From DATFWC01 sp963777755 (GTDB lineage Bacteria; Pseudomonadota; Alphaproteobacteria; Rhizobiales; Xanthobacteraceae), in contig CAVZSC010000025.1 in the NCBI GenBank assembly GCA_963777755.1, positions 860,353-924,352 on the forward strand: a stretch of 64,000 bases of DNA, read 5' to 3'. Below the pieces are notes generated by a model that saw only the letters and a program-made list of their open reading frames with translations, was not told the DNA's origin and searched no databases. Made by a program: the position numbers and the translations under genes. Numbering within the stretch: position 1 is the first letter of the stretch; each line of letters starts with the position of its first letter. Below, one piece after another: positions 8,676 through 17,823 of the stretch.

Positions 8676-10664
8676 TCACCGCATCATCGTCGACGGCAGC
8701 CACAGGGTGATCGCCGGGATCAGCACCATCAGCACCAGCTTGATCAGGTCGGCGACGCAGAACGGCAGCACGCCCTTGTAGATGGTCCACAGCGGCACGT
8801 CGGGCGTGATGCTCTTGAGCACGAACACGTTGAGCCCGAGCGGAGGGTGGATCATGCCGACCTCCACCACGATCAGCATGATGATGCCCCACCAGACGAG
8901 GTCGTAGCCGAGGCTGAGCACCAGCGGCGTGACGATCGGCACGGTGATGACCATCACGGCGAACGCTTCCATGAGCGAGCCGAGCAACAGGTAGCCGAAC
9001 AGGATCACCGCCATGACGGCGAGCGGCGACCAGCTCAAGCTGCCGACGAAGGTGGTCGCGGCTTGCGTGAGCGCGCTGACCCCGACGAAGAACGAGAAGA
9101 TCTGCGCGCCGAAGATCAGCGCATAGACCATCGCGGTTGTGGCGGTCGTCTCCGCCATCACGGCGAGGAAGGCGCCGCCCCTGAGCTTGCCGCGCCAGGC
9201 GGCGAACAGGAACGCCCCGAACGCGCCGACCGCCGCCGATTCGGTGTCGGTGAAGACGCCGAAATAGAGCCCGCCCATCACTCCGGCGACCAGGATGCCG
9301 ACCGGGATGCAGCGCAGCGCCGTTTCGCGCAGCTCGCCCGGCTCGCGCTCGCGGACGGCGGGCACCGAGGCCGGCGCGAGCCGCACGTACAGCATCACGG
9401 TGATGAAATAGAACAGGATGGTCAGGATCGCCGGGCCGACCGAGGCGACGAACAACTGGCCGATGGAGGCCTCGGTCAAGAGCGCGAACACGATGATCGG
9501 GCCGGAGCCCGGCGGTACGATCGGGCCGAGCGTGCCGCCGGCCGCGCAGCAGCCGGTGGCGAGCGCCGGCGAGTAGCCGCGCGCCCGCATTTCGGGAATT
9601 GCGACCCGCCCGATCGTCGCCGCGGTGGCGAGCGACGAGCCGGTCAGCGCGCCGAAGCCGGCGCAGCCGCCGATGGTGGCGAGCGCGAGCCCGCCACGCC
9701 GGCGGCTGAGCAGCACGTGGCCGAGCCGGTACATGTCGTCCGACATGCCGGAGACCGCCGCGAAGCTTCCCATCATCAGGAACAGCGGCAGCGTCGCGAC
9801 CTGCGCGTTGGTGAGGAACGTCGTCGCCTCGGTGGCGAACGCGCTGATCGCCGGCGCGAACCCGATGAACAGCGCCGAGCAGACGACACCGGTCAGTCCC
9901 ATCACGGCGGCAAGCGGAACCTGGCCGAGCATCAGCATCCACATGAGGACGAAGGCGATGGTGACGGCGAGGCCGACGTTGTTGGCGGTCCAGCGCGCCA
10001 CGGCCGCGAAGTCGAGAAGCATCACGATGGCGAGCGCCAGCATGACGGCGACGACCGCGAGCACGATTCCTGTGACGATCAGGGATTCGCCTTCGGCCGC
10101 CCCGCGCTGGGCCAGCGCCCGCCGGGTCGCGTTCGCGGTCACGACGCCCTGCACCACCGTGCCGATGCCGAGCAGGAACGACACCGCGTACATGAACGGC
10201 GCCTGCGGCAGCTGCAGGATCACGGTGGTGCGCCCCTGGCTCATCAGGCTGCCAGCGAACACGCCGATCCGCCAGGCGAGGATCAGAAAGAAGAGCAGGA
10301 GCAGCAGCGCGCCGAGCGCGTCGAGCCAGGCGGCGACGCGGCCGGTGATCCAGCGCGACAGGAGATCGATCCGGAGGTTGACGCCGCCCGCGAGCCCGGC
10401 CGGCATGCAGGCCGCGACCGCCACGGCGAACACCATGGCGGTAATCTCGTTGAGCGCGGTGATCGCCGTGCTGGCGAGCCAACGCATCAGCACGTCGACC
10501 ACGGTGACGCCCGCGGCGATCAGCATGCCCAGCACGCCGACGAAGGCGATCGGCCGCGTGAGCGTGACGCAGGCTTGCTCCAACCGCTCGAGAAATTCTG
10601 ATGCGCGCTCCCTCCCTCGCTTGCGGGAGAGGGTTGGGGAGGGGGCAGAGTCCGAATTCAGCAT
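8676..10664 (-). CDS. TRAP transporter permease with fused small (DctQ) and large (DctM) subunits
   Basis: About 662 residues. The first 190 or so residues are DctQ-like, with four membrane segments, NLRIDLLSRWI and an internal GRTTVILQLPQAPF loop. The remainder is DctM-like, with about twelve segments, including LPLFLMMGSFAAVSG, GGCAGFGALTGSS and CAAGGTLGPIVPPG blocks. Fused QM permeases carry carboxylates or other organic anions with sodium. The ATG at 10664 lies within a REP-like palindrome, so about 17 residues after the start (SAPSPTLSRKRGRERAS) are repeat-derived. The true start is therefore uncertain. The partner binding protein is encoded just upstream in the same direction. Confidence 0.9.
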   Translation of the reverse strand: MLNSDSAPSPTLSRKRGRERASEFLERLEQACVTLTRPIAFVGVLGMLIAAGVTVVDVLMRWLASTAITALNEITAMVFAVAVAACMPAGLAGGVNLRIDLLSRWITGRVAAWLDALGALLLLLFFLILAWRIGVFAGSLMSQGRTTVILQLPQAPFMYAVSFLLGIGTVVQGVVTANATRRALAQRGAAEGESLIVTGIVLAVVAVMLALAIVMLLDFAAVARWTANNVGLAVTIAFVLMWMLMLGQVPLAAVMGLTGVVCSALFIGFAPAISAFATEATTFLTNAQVATLPLFLMMGSFAAVSGMSDDMYRLGHVLLSRRRGGLALATIGGCAGFGALTGSSLATAATIGRVAIPEMRARGYSPALATGCCAAGGTLGPIVPPGSGPIIVFALLTEASIGQLFVASVGPAILTILFYFITVMLYVRLAPASVPAVREREPGELRETALRCIPVGILVAGVMGGLYFGVFTDTESAAVGAFGAFLFAAWRGKLRGGAFLAVMAETTATTAMVYALIFGAQIFSFFVGVSALTQAATTFVGSLSWSPLAVMAVILFGYLLLGSLMEAFAVMVITVPIVTPLVLSLGYDLVWWGIIMLIVVEVGMIHPPLGLNVFVLKSITPDVPLWTIYKGVLPFCVADLIKLVLMVLIPAITLWLPSTMMR

Positions 10665-10710
10665 CCGCAACGTGCCCCCTCCCCAACCCTCCCCCGCAAG
10701 CGAGGGAGGG
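10610..10710. repeat. Long REP-like inverted repeat covering the start of the TRAP permease gene
   Basis: Two 38-base arms (10610-10647 and 10673-10710), rich in CCCTCCC and GGGAGGG and each with a CGCTTGCGGG or CCCGCAAGCG core, face each other around a 25-base loop. The loop contains the most likely start codon of the TRAP permease. The sequence TGATGCGCGCTCCCTC at its left also begins the repeat at 44485. Confidence 0.8.
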
Positions 10711-10743
10711 GACAGGCAGCAAATGTGGATAGGCCCTGCCTGC

Positions 10744-11739
10744 CTACTGCGTCTTCCCGCGCGCGGCCAAAACCTCGCCGCGGAAGGCCTCCAGCACCTT
10801 TGCGCCATCCGGCACGTTCTGCGCCCATTCGGCGGCGATCGGCGCAAGCCGCTTCCTCCACTCGGCTTCCTGGGCGGGATCGAGCGTCACGGTCGTGTCC
10901 TTCACGAGGTTTCGCGACTTGGCCCATTGATCGTTGGTCTTCTCGCCGAACGCGCGCGACAGCCGCAGGTAGGAATGCTTGTCGATCGCCTCCTTGGCCT
11001 TGGCGGGCAGCAACTCGTAGCGCTGGCGGTTCATGAACAGCATCGCGGCGTCGCTGCCGAGCGCGGCGTCGAGATGATGCTTGGTCACCTCGTGGACCTT
11101 GAAGGTCTCCATGCCGGTGAACGGCATCAGCACCCCGTCGGTGGTGCCGCGCTGGATCGCCGTATAGGCCTCGTCGGGGCGGAAGCTGATCGGGGTCGCA
11201 CCGAGCGCCGTGATGATCTTCGCCGCGATCGCGTTGGAGGCGATCAGCTTGCGGCCCTTGAAATCATCGAGCGTGCGGATCGGCTCGCGCGAGTGGAAGG
11301 CGGCGTTGGGGAACGTCCACAGGCCGAGCGGCTTGACCGCGTCCAGCTCCTTGTTGGTCACGCCCTTCTGGTAGATCGACCACAGCGCGGTCGAGGCCAG
11401 GATCGCGTTCTCCGCCTCGAACGGGAGGGCCGCGACGTCCTGCTGCTTGATCTTGCCGGCCGCGAACGCCGTGAGGATGAAGCCGATGTCGACCACCTGG
11501 TCCGCCACGCGGTCGTAGGTGTTGGCGAACGAGCCGAGCGTGCCGCCATAGAACGTCTGCACCTTGAGCGTGCCGTCGGAATCGGCGGTCACCGCCTCGG
11601 CCCACGGCGTGAGCACTTCCTTGTTCACGTAGGACCACGGCGGCGCCGGCGAGTTGAGCTTGAGCGTGATCGGCTCGGCCGCAACCGGCGAGGCGATCAG
11701 CAGCGCGGCAACAAGACCAAGGGCGATTTTCTTCCCCAT
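10744..11739 (-). CDS. TRAP transporter substrate-binding protein (DctP family)
   Basis: About 331 residues with a Sec signal peptide (MGKKIALGLVAALLIASPVAA). The mature protein has the DctP pattern: ITLKLNSPAPPWS, QTFYGGTLGSF, FKGRKLIASNAIAAKI and the ATPISFRPDEAYTAIQRGTTDG region, whose Arg anchors ligand carboxylates. It delivers a ligand to the fused permease encoded about 80 bp downstream. The ATG at 11739 follows GGGAGGAG. The ligand is unknown. Confidence 0.9.
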   Translation of the reverse strand: MGKKIALGLVAALLIASPVAAEPITLKLNSPAPPWSYVNKEVLTPWAEAVTADSDGTLKVQTFYGGTLGSFANTYDRVADQVVDIGFILTAFAAGKIKQQDVAALPFEAENAILASTALWSIYQKGVTNKELDAVKPLGLWTFPNAAFHSREPIRTLDDFKGRKLIASNAIAAKIITALGATPISFRPDEAYTAIQRGTTDGVLMPFTGMETFKVHEVTKHHLDAALGSDAAMLFMNRQRYELLPAKAKEAIDKHSYLRLSRAFGEKTNDQWAKSRNLVKDTTVTLDPAQEAEWRKRLAPIAAEWAQNVPDGAKVLEAFRGEVLAARGKTQ

Positions 11740-11854
11740 GTGCTCCTCCCACTCGTCCCGCCTCGCGGGACACATGTCTTGTATCGTGGGAAGAGACTAG
11801 CGGCGCTCAGGGAGAAGGCCAAGGGCCCGCGGTACGTGAATTGCTGTGAGCCGC

Positions 11855-12835
11855 TCAACCAATCAGCTCCAGGATCTTCGCCTCGATCATCTCCAGCCGC
11901 GGCATCGCCAGCGGCTCCAGCGACCTGCCGAACGGGATCGGCACGTCGGGCGCCGCCATGCGGGCGACCGGGGCATCGAGGTAGTCGAACGCCTGCTCAC
12001 CGATGATCGCGGCAAGCTCGCCGGTGATGCCGTAGCGGGCGTGGCCGGCGTCGAGCACCAGCGCGCGCGAGGTCTTCTTCACCGACTCGACGATGGTCTC
12101 GGTGTCGAGCGGCACCAGCGAGCGCACGTCGACGACTTCGACGCTCACGCGATCACCGAGCCGGTCAGCCGCCGCAAGCGCGAGCGGCACGGTTGCGCCG
12201 ATCGCCACCACGCTGATGTCGCTGCCTTCGCGCTTCACCGCGGCGCGGCCGAGCGGCACCACGTAGTCGCCTTCCGGCACCGCGCCCTTGTGGTTGTAGC
12301 TCGAGCGATTTTCGAAGAAGACCACCGGGTCGTCGTCGCGCAGCGCCGCCTTCATCAGGCCCTTGGCGTCATGGGCATCGGACGGCATGACGACCTTCAG
12401 GCCCGGCACGTGCGCCGCCCAGGCATGAAAGCTCTGCGAATGCTGCGGCCCGAGATTGCCGCCGACCCCGATGGCGGTGCGAAGCACCAGCGGACAGGTG
12501 AAGCCGCCGGCCGACATGTAGCGCATCTTGGCGGCCTGGTTGACCAGTTGGTCCATCGCCTGGGTGAGGAAGTCGCCGAACATGATCTCGGCGACCGGGC
12601 GCAGGCCGGTCATCGCGGCGCCGATCGCGACGCCCATGATGGCGGCTTCCGAGATCGGCGTATCGATCACGCGCGCCGGACCGAAGGCCTCGAACAGCCC
12701 TTGCGTCTGCAGGAACACGCCGCCCGCCTTGCCGACGTCCTCGCCGATCACCACGACCGACGGGTCGGCCCGCATCTCCTCGGCGAGCGCCTCGAGCACC
12801 GCCTGCTTGAACGTGATGGCGCGTTCAGCCGGCAT
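11855..12835 (-). CDS. Thiamine-diphosphate-dependent dehydrogenase E1, beta subunit (AcoB/PdhB/BkdA2-like)
   Basis: About 326 residues with the transketolase pyrimidine-binding and C-terminal domains. Visible blocks are VVVIGEDVGKAGGVF, RVIDTPISEAAIMG, QHSQSFHAWAAHVPGLKVVMPSD and VEVVDVRSLVPLD. With the alpha subunit it should form an alpha2beta2 E1 that decarboxylates a 2-oxoacid or cleaves acetoin, normally passing the acyl unit to E2 lipoate. The start overlaps the end of the alpha gene by about eleven bases; ATG codons at 12835 or 12841 are possible. No E2 or E3 gene is in the window, so the electron acceptor is unclear. Confidence 0.9.
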   Translation of the reverse strand: MPAERAITFKQAVLEALAEEMRADPSVVVIGEDVGKAGGVFLQTQGLFEAFGPARVIDTPISEAAIMGVAIGAAMTGLRPVAEIMFGDFLTQAMDQLVNQAAKMRYMSAGGFTCPLVLRTAIGVGGNLGPQHSQSFHAWAAHVPGLKVVMPSDAHDAKGLMKAALRDDDPVVFFENRSSYNHKGAVPEGDYVVPLGRAAVKREGSDISVVAIGATVPLALAAADRLGDRVSVEVVDVRSLVPLDTETIVESVKKTSRALVLDAGHARYGITGELAAIIGEQAFDYLDAPVARMAAPDVPIPFGRSLEPLAMPRLEMIEAKILELIG

Positions 12836-13796
12836 GGACATGCTCGCCGAAATGGGCTGGCTCGGCATCCGGCATGCGGCGCGCCACCTCGGCAAAGGCG
12901 GCGATCTCCGCCTCCGCCGCCTTGCGCAATGCCGCGAGCGCGTCGGCGTCGGCGAGGCCGTTCTCCACTAGGCGGCGGCCGAGCGTTTCGATCGGATCCT
13001 TGGCGCGCCAAGCGGCCGCTTCCGCGTCGTCCTTGTAGGCCTGGTCGTCGCCCACGTGGTGGCCGGAGAACCGCCACGTGTCGCACAGCAGGAACGACGG
13101 CCCTTGGCGGCTGCGCGCGCGCGCAACGGCGTCGCGCGCAGCCGTGTGCACGGCGATCACATCCATGCCGTCCACCGCGGCGACGGGAATCGCGAAGGCT
13201 TCCGCCCGTCCGGCGAGCGTGCCGGCGGTCACGTCGTCGATGCGGGTGAACTCGCCATAGTGATTGTTCTCGCACACATAGACGACCGGCAGCGACCAGA
13301 TCGACGCCATGTTGAGGCACTCCAGCACGGTGCCCTGGTTGAGCGCGCCGTCGCCGAAGAACGCGACCGCGATCCAATCCTCGTCCTTCGTCTTGGCGCT
13401 GAGCGCTGCCCCGGTGGCGAGCGGCACACCGCCGCCGACGATGCCGTTGGTGCCGAGGTTGCGCGTGCCTGCGTCCATCACGTGCATGGAGCCGCCGCGC
13501 CCCATGCCGTAGCCGCCCTGCTTGCCGAGGATTTCCGCAATCAGCCGCACCGGGTCGGCACCGCGCGCGAGGCAATGGCCGTGGCCGCGATGATGGCTGG
13601 CGATGTAATCGGCGGCGCGGAGCGCCGCCGCAACGCCGACCGCAACCGCCTCCTGGCCGGAATAGAGATGCACCAGCCCCGGCACCAGGCCGGCGCGGCT
13701 CAGCTGCCGCACGCGCTCTTCGAACGCGCGGATGCGCGCCATCTCGCGAAAGAAGTGCAGCCCTGTCTCGGCGGTCAGGAGAGGCGCGTGCGGCAT
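12825..13796 (-). CDS. Thiamine-diphosphate-dependent dehydrogenase E1, alpha subunit (AcoA/PdhA-like)
   Basis: About 323 residues. The N-terminus has LHFFREMARIRAFEERV, then HHRGHGHCLARGAD, GGSMHVMDAGTRNLGTNGIV and the thiamine-diphosphate motif AFFGDGALNQGTVLECLNMA ending in YVCENN. The phosphorylation-loop region ends with CDTWRFSGHHVGD. It pairs with the beta gene immediately downstream. This pair is transcribed away from a second E1 pair that begins about 100 bp away. Acetoin or a branched-chain or pyruvate-like oxoacid is possible. Confidence 0.9.
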   Translation of the reverse strand: MPHAPLLTAETGLHFFREMARIRAFEERVRQLSRAGLVPGLVHLYSGQEAVAVGVAAALRAADYIASHHRGHGHCLARGADPVRLIAEILGKQGGYGMGRGGSMHVMDAGTRNLGTNGIVGGGVPLATGAALSAKTKDEDWIAVAFFGDGALNQGTVLECLNMASIWSLPVVYVCENNHYGEFTRIDDVTAGTLAGRAEAFAIPVAAVDGMDVIAVHTAARDAVARARSRQGPSFLLCDTWRFSGHHVGDDQAYKDDAEAAAWRAKDPIETLGRRLVENGLADADALAALRKAAEAEIAAFAEVARRMPDAEPAHFGEHVHAG

Positions 13797-13899
13797 GCAA
13801 TCCAGATCATTGAGGAATCAACTGGCACTCGGCGCGCCGGCGGGATAGTAGCTGATCCGCGCAAGCGCCTGAAGACAAGACGCGATGGGAGACGCCTAC

Positions 13900-14919
13900 A
13901 TGGAGCAATGGCCCAAGGCCCGCAAGCTCGCCGTGCTCGAGCGCATGCTGGTGATCCGCCGGTTCGAGGAGAGCCTGGTTCATCTGTTCGAGCAGCACGC
14001 CTTCATGGCGCACTATCATCTCTATATCGGCCAGGAAGCGACCGGCATGGCCATCATGGAGACCCTGCGGCCGGGCGACAGGCTGGCGACCACCCATCGC
14101 AACCACGGCCATGTGCTCGGCCGCGGCGCCGATCCGGCGCGCGCCATGGCGGAGATCCTGTGCCGCACCACCGGCCTGTGCAACGGCTTCGGCGGCACGC
14201 TGCATCTCACCGAACCGGACCTCGGCTTCCTGCATACGTCCTCGATCGTCGGCGGCTGCATCGGGCTTGCGACCGGCGCCGCGTTCGCGCTCAAGAAGGA
14301 AGGCGGCGAGGACATCGCGGTCGCGTTCTTCGGCGACGGCTCGCTGGAGGAAGGCATCTCCTACGAGGCGATGAATTTCGCCGCCCTGTGGTCGCTGCCG
14401 ATCCTCTACGTGTGCGAGAACAACAGCCGCGGCGCGCTCGGCTCGGTCAAGGGCGGCTTTCCCACCTCGGTCTCGGCGGTGAAGGACCTCACCAGCATCC
14501 CCAAATGCTTCGACATGCCGGTCGAGAGCGTCGACGGGCGCAACCTCGACGAGGTATTCGCGGCGGCGAGCCACCTGGTCGATCATGCGCGCAAGCGCAA
14601 GGGACCGGTCTTCCTGCATGCGGTGACCGAGCGCTGGGCCGGCTCGAAGCCGCTGTGGCCGGAGCTGCCGACCGGCGACACCGACATCGCCATGGCGTGG
14701 GACGATAGCCGCATCGGCGGCGAGCATGCTGACTGGTATCGCAACCACGATCCGATCCTCATCTACGCGCGAAGGCTCCTAAAGGACGACGGTGCAAACC
14801 GCGAAGAGATCGCCGCAATCGACAGGAAGGTGAGCGAACAAACGGCTCAGGCGCGAAAATTCGCCGTCGACAGTCCGCTGCCGCCGCCCGAAACCGCGCT
14901 CCAGCACGTATTCGCGTGA
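13900..14919 (+). CDS. Second thiamine-diphosphate-dependent dehydrogenase E1 alpha subunit
   Basis: About 339 residues, clearly related to but distinct from the alpha subunit on the other strand. Blocks include VLERMLVIRRFEESLV, YIGQEATGMAIM, HRNHGHVLGRGAD, GFGGTLHLTEPDLGFLHTSS and the TPP motif FFGDGSLEEGISYEAMNFA. The ATG at 13900 is chosen because GGGAG stands eight bases upstream; an ATG at 13885 is in frame. It is followed by its beta partner after ten bases. Having two divergent E1 pairs suggests two related substrates or an unusual E1 with a non-lipoyl acceptor. Confidence 0.9.
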   Translation: MEQWPKARKLAVLERMLVIRRFEESLVHLFEQHAFMAHYHLYIGQEATGMAIMETLRPGDRLATTHRNHGHVLGRGADPARAMAEILCRTTGLCNGFGGTLHLTEPDLGFLHTSSIVGGCIGLATGAAFALKKEGGEDIAVAFFGDGSLEEGISYEAMNFAALWSLPILYVCENNSRGALGSVKGGFPTSVSAVKDLTSIPKCFDMPVESVDGRNLDEVFAAASHLVDHARKRKGPVFLHAVTERWAGSKPLWPELPTGDTDIAMAWDDSRIGGEHADWYRNHDPILIYARRLLKDDGANREEIAAIDRKVSEQTAQARKFAVDSPLPPPETALQHVFA

Positions 14920-14929
14920 GGCCTGCCCG

Positions 14930-15907
14930 ATGAAAACGAAACGCCTGAGCTACGTCGGCGCCATGGCCGATACCTTCCGCCTCTGCTTCGCAGAGGACCC
15001 GTATTTCACCGTGATCGGCAACGAGGTGTTCGGCATCGGGCCGCAGCGGGTCGACTTCGAGCCGCTGCAGCGCGAGTTCGGCGACCGCATCTATTTCCCG
15101 CCCACCTCGGAGGCCTCGTTCACCGCGCTCGCCGCCGGCGCCGCCATGTGCGGCCACCGCACCTTCGCGCACCTCGGCGTCGCCAGCTTCACCTATCCGG
15201 CGGTGTCCTCGATCGCCAACGAGGTCGCGACCATCTGCCTCTCCTCCGGCGGCCGCATCAAGGCGCCGTTCATCATGCATCTCAACCACGGGATCGTGAT
15301 GGGCACGTCGAGCCAGCACAGCGAAAGCCCGCAATGCATGTACTGGAACGTGCCGGGCATCGAGATCGCCATTCCGTCGAACGGGACCGACTTCAAGGGG
15401 CTGATGCGCACCGCGTTCAAGAGCCCGAACCCGGTGATGATCTTCACCCACGGGCTGCTCTACGGCACCGAGAGCGACGTGCCGGAAGGCGAATTCACGA
15501 TCCCGTTCGGCAAGGCGGAGATCAAGCGCGCCGGCAAGCATGCCACGGTGGTGGCGACCTCGCTCACCGTATCGGTCGCGCTGGAGGCGGCGAATGCGCT
15601 GGCCAAGGACGGTATCGACGTGGAGGTGATCGATCCGCGCACCCTCGTTCCGTTCGACCGCGACGCAATTCTCGCCTCGGTCGCCAAGACCGGCCGGCTC
15701 GTGATCGCCGACGAAACACGCCTTAGTTGTGGCGTCGGCGCGGAGATCGCCGCGCTCGTGGCCGAGCACGGATTCCATTCGCTGAAAAGCCCGATCATCC
15801 GGGTAGCGCGTCCCGACGCGCCGGTGTCGGCGGCCCCGACCCACGAGGCCTTCGTCAAGCCGACCCCGGACAAGATCGTCGCCGCGGTGAAGAAGGTTTT
15901 GAACTGA
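14930..15907 (+). CDS. Second thiamine-diphosphate-dependent dehydrogenase E1 beta subunit
   Basis: About 325 residues. The transketolase-like pyrimidine domain shows VIGNEVFGIGPQRVDF, YFPPTSEASFTALAAGAAM, LNHGIVMGTSSQHSESPQ and IEIAIPSNGTDFKGLMRTA. The C-terminal domain shows VEVIDPRTLVPFDRDAI. The usual GEDVG and TPISE motifs are altered to GNEVFG and PPTSE, so this beta subunit is more divergent than the one at 11855. It follows the alpha gene closely and forms a two-gene operon with no E2 component. Confidence 0.87.
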   Translation: MKTKRLSYVGAMADTFRLCFAEDPYFTVIGNEVFGIGPQRVDFEPLQREFGDRIYFPPTSEASFTALAAGAAMCGHRTFAHLGVASFTYPAVSSIANEVATICLSSGGRIKAPFIMHLNHGIVMGTSSQHSESPQCMYWNVPGIEIAIPSNGTDFKGLMRTAFKSPNPVMIFTHGLLYGTESDVPEGEFTIPFGKAEIKRAGKHATVVATSLTVSVALEAANALAKDGIDVEVIDPRTLVPFDRDAILASVAKTGRLVIADETRLSCGVGAEIAALVAEHGFHSLKSPIIRVARPDAPVSAAPTHEAFVKPTPDKIVAAVKKVLN

Positions 15908-15976
15908 CGAGCGTGCCCGTGCGACCATGCCGTGCTACAGTGCCCGAGTGGCACTGGGCACGAATGGGGCGACGAA

Positions 15977-16588
15977 ATGTCCATGCAACAGCTTCCCGAA
16001 GGGTCGGCGCCTGAGCCGGCCTTCGAGCCCGAACGTGCACAAACCGCCGCCGCGGGCGCTGGACGCCGTTGGATCTCCCCGCTTCTGGCGGCCGCCGTGG
16101 GGGCGCTCGCACTCGGCGCCGTGGCGACCGGCTGGGTGCATATTCCGGGTTTCGGATCCGGCACGCCCAGCGCTCCGGCGATCGAGACAGTCCCGCCGGC
16201 AAGCACCCACAAGCTTTTCCAGCCCGTTGCCGCCGCCGAAATCGACCGCGCGATCGCCACCCTGGCGATGAGCGACCAGGATCGCAGCCGGGTGCGCACC
16301 GCGGTAAACGGCGGCAAGGCGCGCCTCGGCTGGGTCACCGTATCGGACGCGTTGAACGAGGACGGTGACTGGGTCGCGGTGACCGCCGCCGGGTTCCGCC
16401 AGGACGTGCGGCTCTCCAAGCGGCCGCTGCTGGTCGCCGTGCCCTATGCGCCCGGCACGCCGGTCACCATCACCGGCCTGGTGGACGGACAGGGCGGCGG
16501 AATCACCCTGTCGGTTCATCTCGGCGGCGGGATCGTCAACCTCAAGCCGCTGCAGCGGGGCGAGAGCCTGGAGGTCCCGGCGGAATGA
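15977..16588 (+). CDS. Unknown bitopic membrane protein, first gene of the membrane AAA+ operon
   Basis: About 203 residues that I do not recognise as a family. Residues 1-30 are polar and acidic, about 31-52 form one membrane segment (ISPLLAAAVGALALG), and the rest is probably exported. The outer part has a helical stretch (AAEIDRAIATLAMSDQDRSR) and then a beta-rich C-terminus with VTITGLVDGQGGGITLSV, which may be a small beta sandwich. The stop overlaps the ATG of the AAA+ gene by four bases (ATGA), arguing for a joint function. The ATG at 15977 was chosen over an upstream TTG/ATG extension without a ribosome site. Confidence 0.75.
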   Translation: MSMQQLPEGSAPEPAFEPERAQTAAAGAGRRWISPLLAAAVGALALGAVATGWVHIPGFGSGTPSAPAIETVPPASTHKLFQPVAAAEIDRAIATLAMSDQDRSRVRTAVNGGKARLGWVTVSDALNEDGDWVAVTAAGFRQDVRLSKRPLLVAVPYAPGTPVTITGLVDGQGGGITLSVHLGGGIVNLKPLQRGESLEVPAE

Positions 16589-17802
16589 TGATGGGCGGCG
16601 CCTGGGGGCGGCTGTTCATGCTGCTCATGCTGGTCGGCATTGCCGGTGCGTCGATCAATCTTGCGGTTTTTCTGGTAGCCTGTGGGGCGATCGTGACGAT
16701 CGGATTGATCGTCTACAAGGGTCTGTATCAGGGACGTTACCTGCCGAGGTTCATCATGGACGTGCTCGATCGACTGACCAACAAGGCCGCGCTCGAAAAG
16801 GCCTATGGCGCCAAGTCCGGCCAGCTCACCGTCATCAACGCCGAGGAGCTCGCCGCCAAGCTCAAGGCGCGCGTCATCGGCCAAGACGTGGTGATCGACC
16901 AGATCGCCCGGCAGCTGCGCCGGCGCATCGCGGCGCGGCGGCCGAACAAGCCGCTGGCGGTGTTCTGCTTCGCTGGCGCGCCCGGCGTCGGCAAGACGCA
17001 TCTCGCCAAGTGCCTCGCCGAGGAGCTCTACGGCAGCGCCAATCACCTGCATTTCATCGACATGAGCACCGCGATGGCGCCGCACGCGGCGCAGACGCTG
17101 TTCGGCTCGCCCAAGGGCTATGTGGGCTCGGGCAGCTACGGCCAGGTCACCGCGTCGCTGCGCGACATTCCGAACTCGGTGATGCTGCTGGACGAGTTCG
17201 AGAAGGCGCATCCCGACGTGCACAAGCGCTTCCTCACCGCCTGGAACGACGGCTTCGTCACCGAGGTGAGCGACGGGGCCAAGATCGCCACCAACGAGGC
17301 GATCTTCATCCTGACCACCAACGCGGCGGCGCGCCGCATCGGCGAGATGGCGCGCGATCACAAGGGGACGCCGGAAGAGCTCGACAAGATGGTGAAGTCG
17401 ACGCTCGGCGACGCGAAATTCGCCCCCGAGGTGCTCTCGCGCATCGACGAGGTGTTCGCCTTCCGCGAGATGAAGGGGCTCGACATCGCGCGCATCGTTG
17501 CGCTCGAGCTGGAGAATGCCACCAAGCAGTTCGGCCTGGAGATCGCCGAGGGCGGCATCGATGCGGCAATCCTGCTCGATTCGATCGACCAGGTCACCAA
17601 GCATGGCGGCAAGGGCGGCGTGCGCGACATCGCCCGTGCGATCGAGAAACAGGTCACCGACGGGCTGATCGACGCCAAGGCCGACGGCGCCACCAAGGTC
17701 CGCTTCGCCGGCGACGGCGAGAACGTGCAGGTGATCCCGGTGCGCGATGAGGGGCCGGCCGGCCCTGACGCACAGGCGCCTGTCACCAACCCGACCGCCT
17801 GA
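16585..17802 (+). CDS. Membrane-anchored AAA+ ATPase with a single Clp/ClpB D2-type module
   Basis: About 405 residues. Residues 8-48 form one or two membrane segments. A linker follows, then one Clp-family AAA+ domain: Walker A GAPGVGKT (131-138), pore loop GYVG (178-181), Walker B VMLLDE (199-204), sensor-1 TTN (244-246), arginine finger in LSRIDEV (R286) and a ClpB-D2-small domain with sensor-2 Arg in GGVRDIARAIE (R347). It lacks the ClpB N-domain, the D1 ring and the coiled middle domain. No ClpP-docking IGF/IGL loop was spotted. All catalytic residues are present, so it is likely an active membrane-bound unfoldase or remodeller. It is flanked by two membrane-anchored partners in the same operon. 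Substrate and process are unknown. Confidence 0.9.
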   Translation: MMMGGAWGRLFMLLMLVGIAGASINLAVFLVACGAIVTIGLIVYKGLYQGRYLPRFIMDVLDRLTNKAALEKAYGAKSGQLTVINAEELAAKLKARVIGQDVVIDQIARQLRRRIAARRPNKPLAVFCFAGAPGVGKTHLAKCLAEELYGSANHLHFIDMSTAMAPHAAQTLFGSPKGYVGSGSYGQVTASLRDIPNSVMLLDEFEKAHPDVHKRFLTAWNDGFVTEVSDGAKIATNEAIFILTTNAAARRIGEMARDHKGTPEELDKMVKSTLGDAKFAPEVLSRIDEVFAFREMKGLDIARIVALELENATKQFGLEIAEGGIDAAILLDSIDQVTKHGGKGGVRDIARAIEKQVTDGLIDAKADGATKVRFAGDGENVQVIPVRDEGPAGPDAQAPVTNPTA

Positions 17803-17823
17803 CAGGGGGCGCGGAGGGGGCGA

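Noticed and set aside
8847..12006. Long plus-strand frames (584 and 793 residues) over the TRAP and E1 genes
   Set aside because: They are shadows of genes with recognised domains on the other strand.
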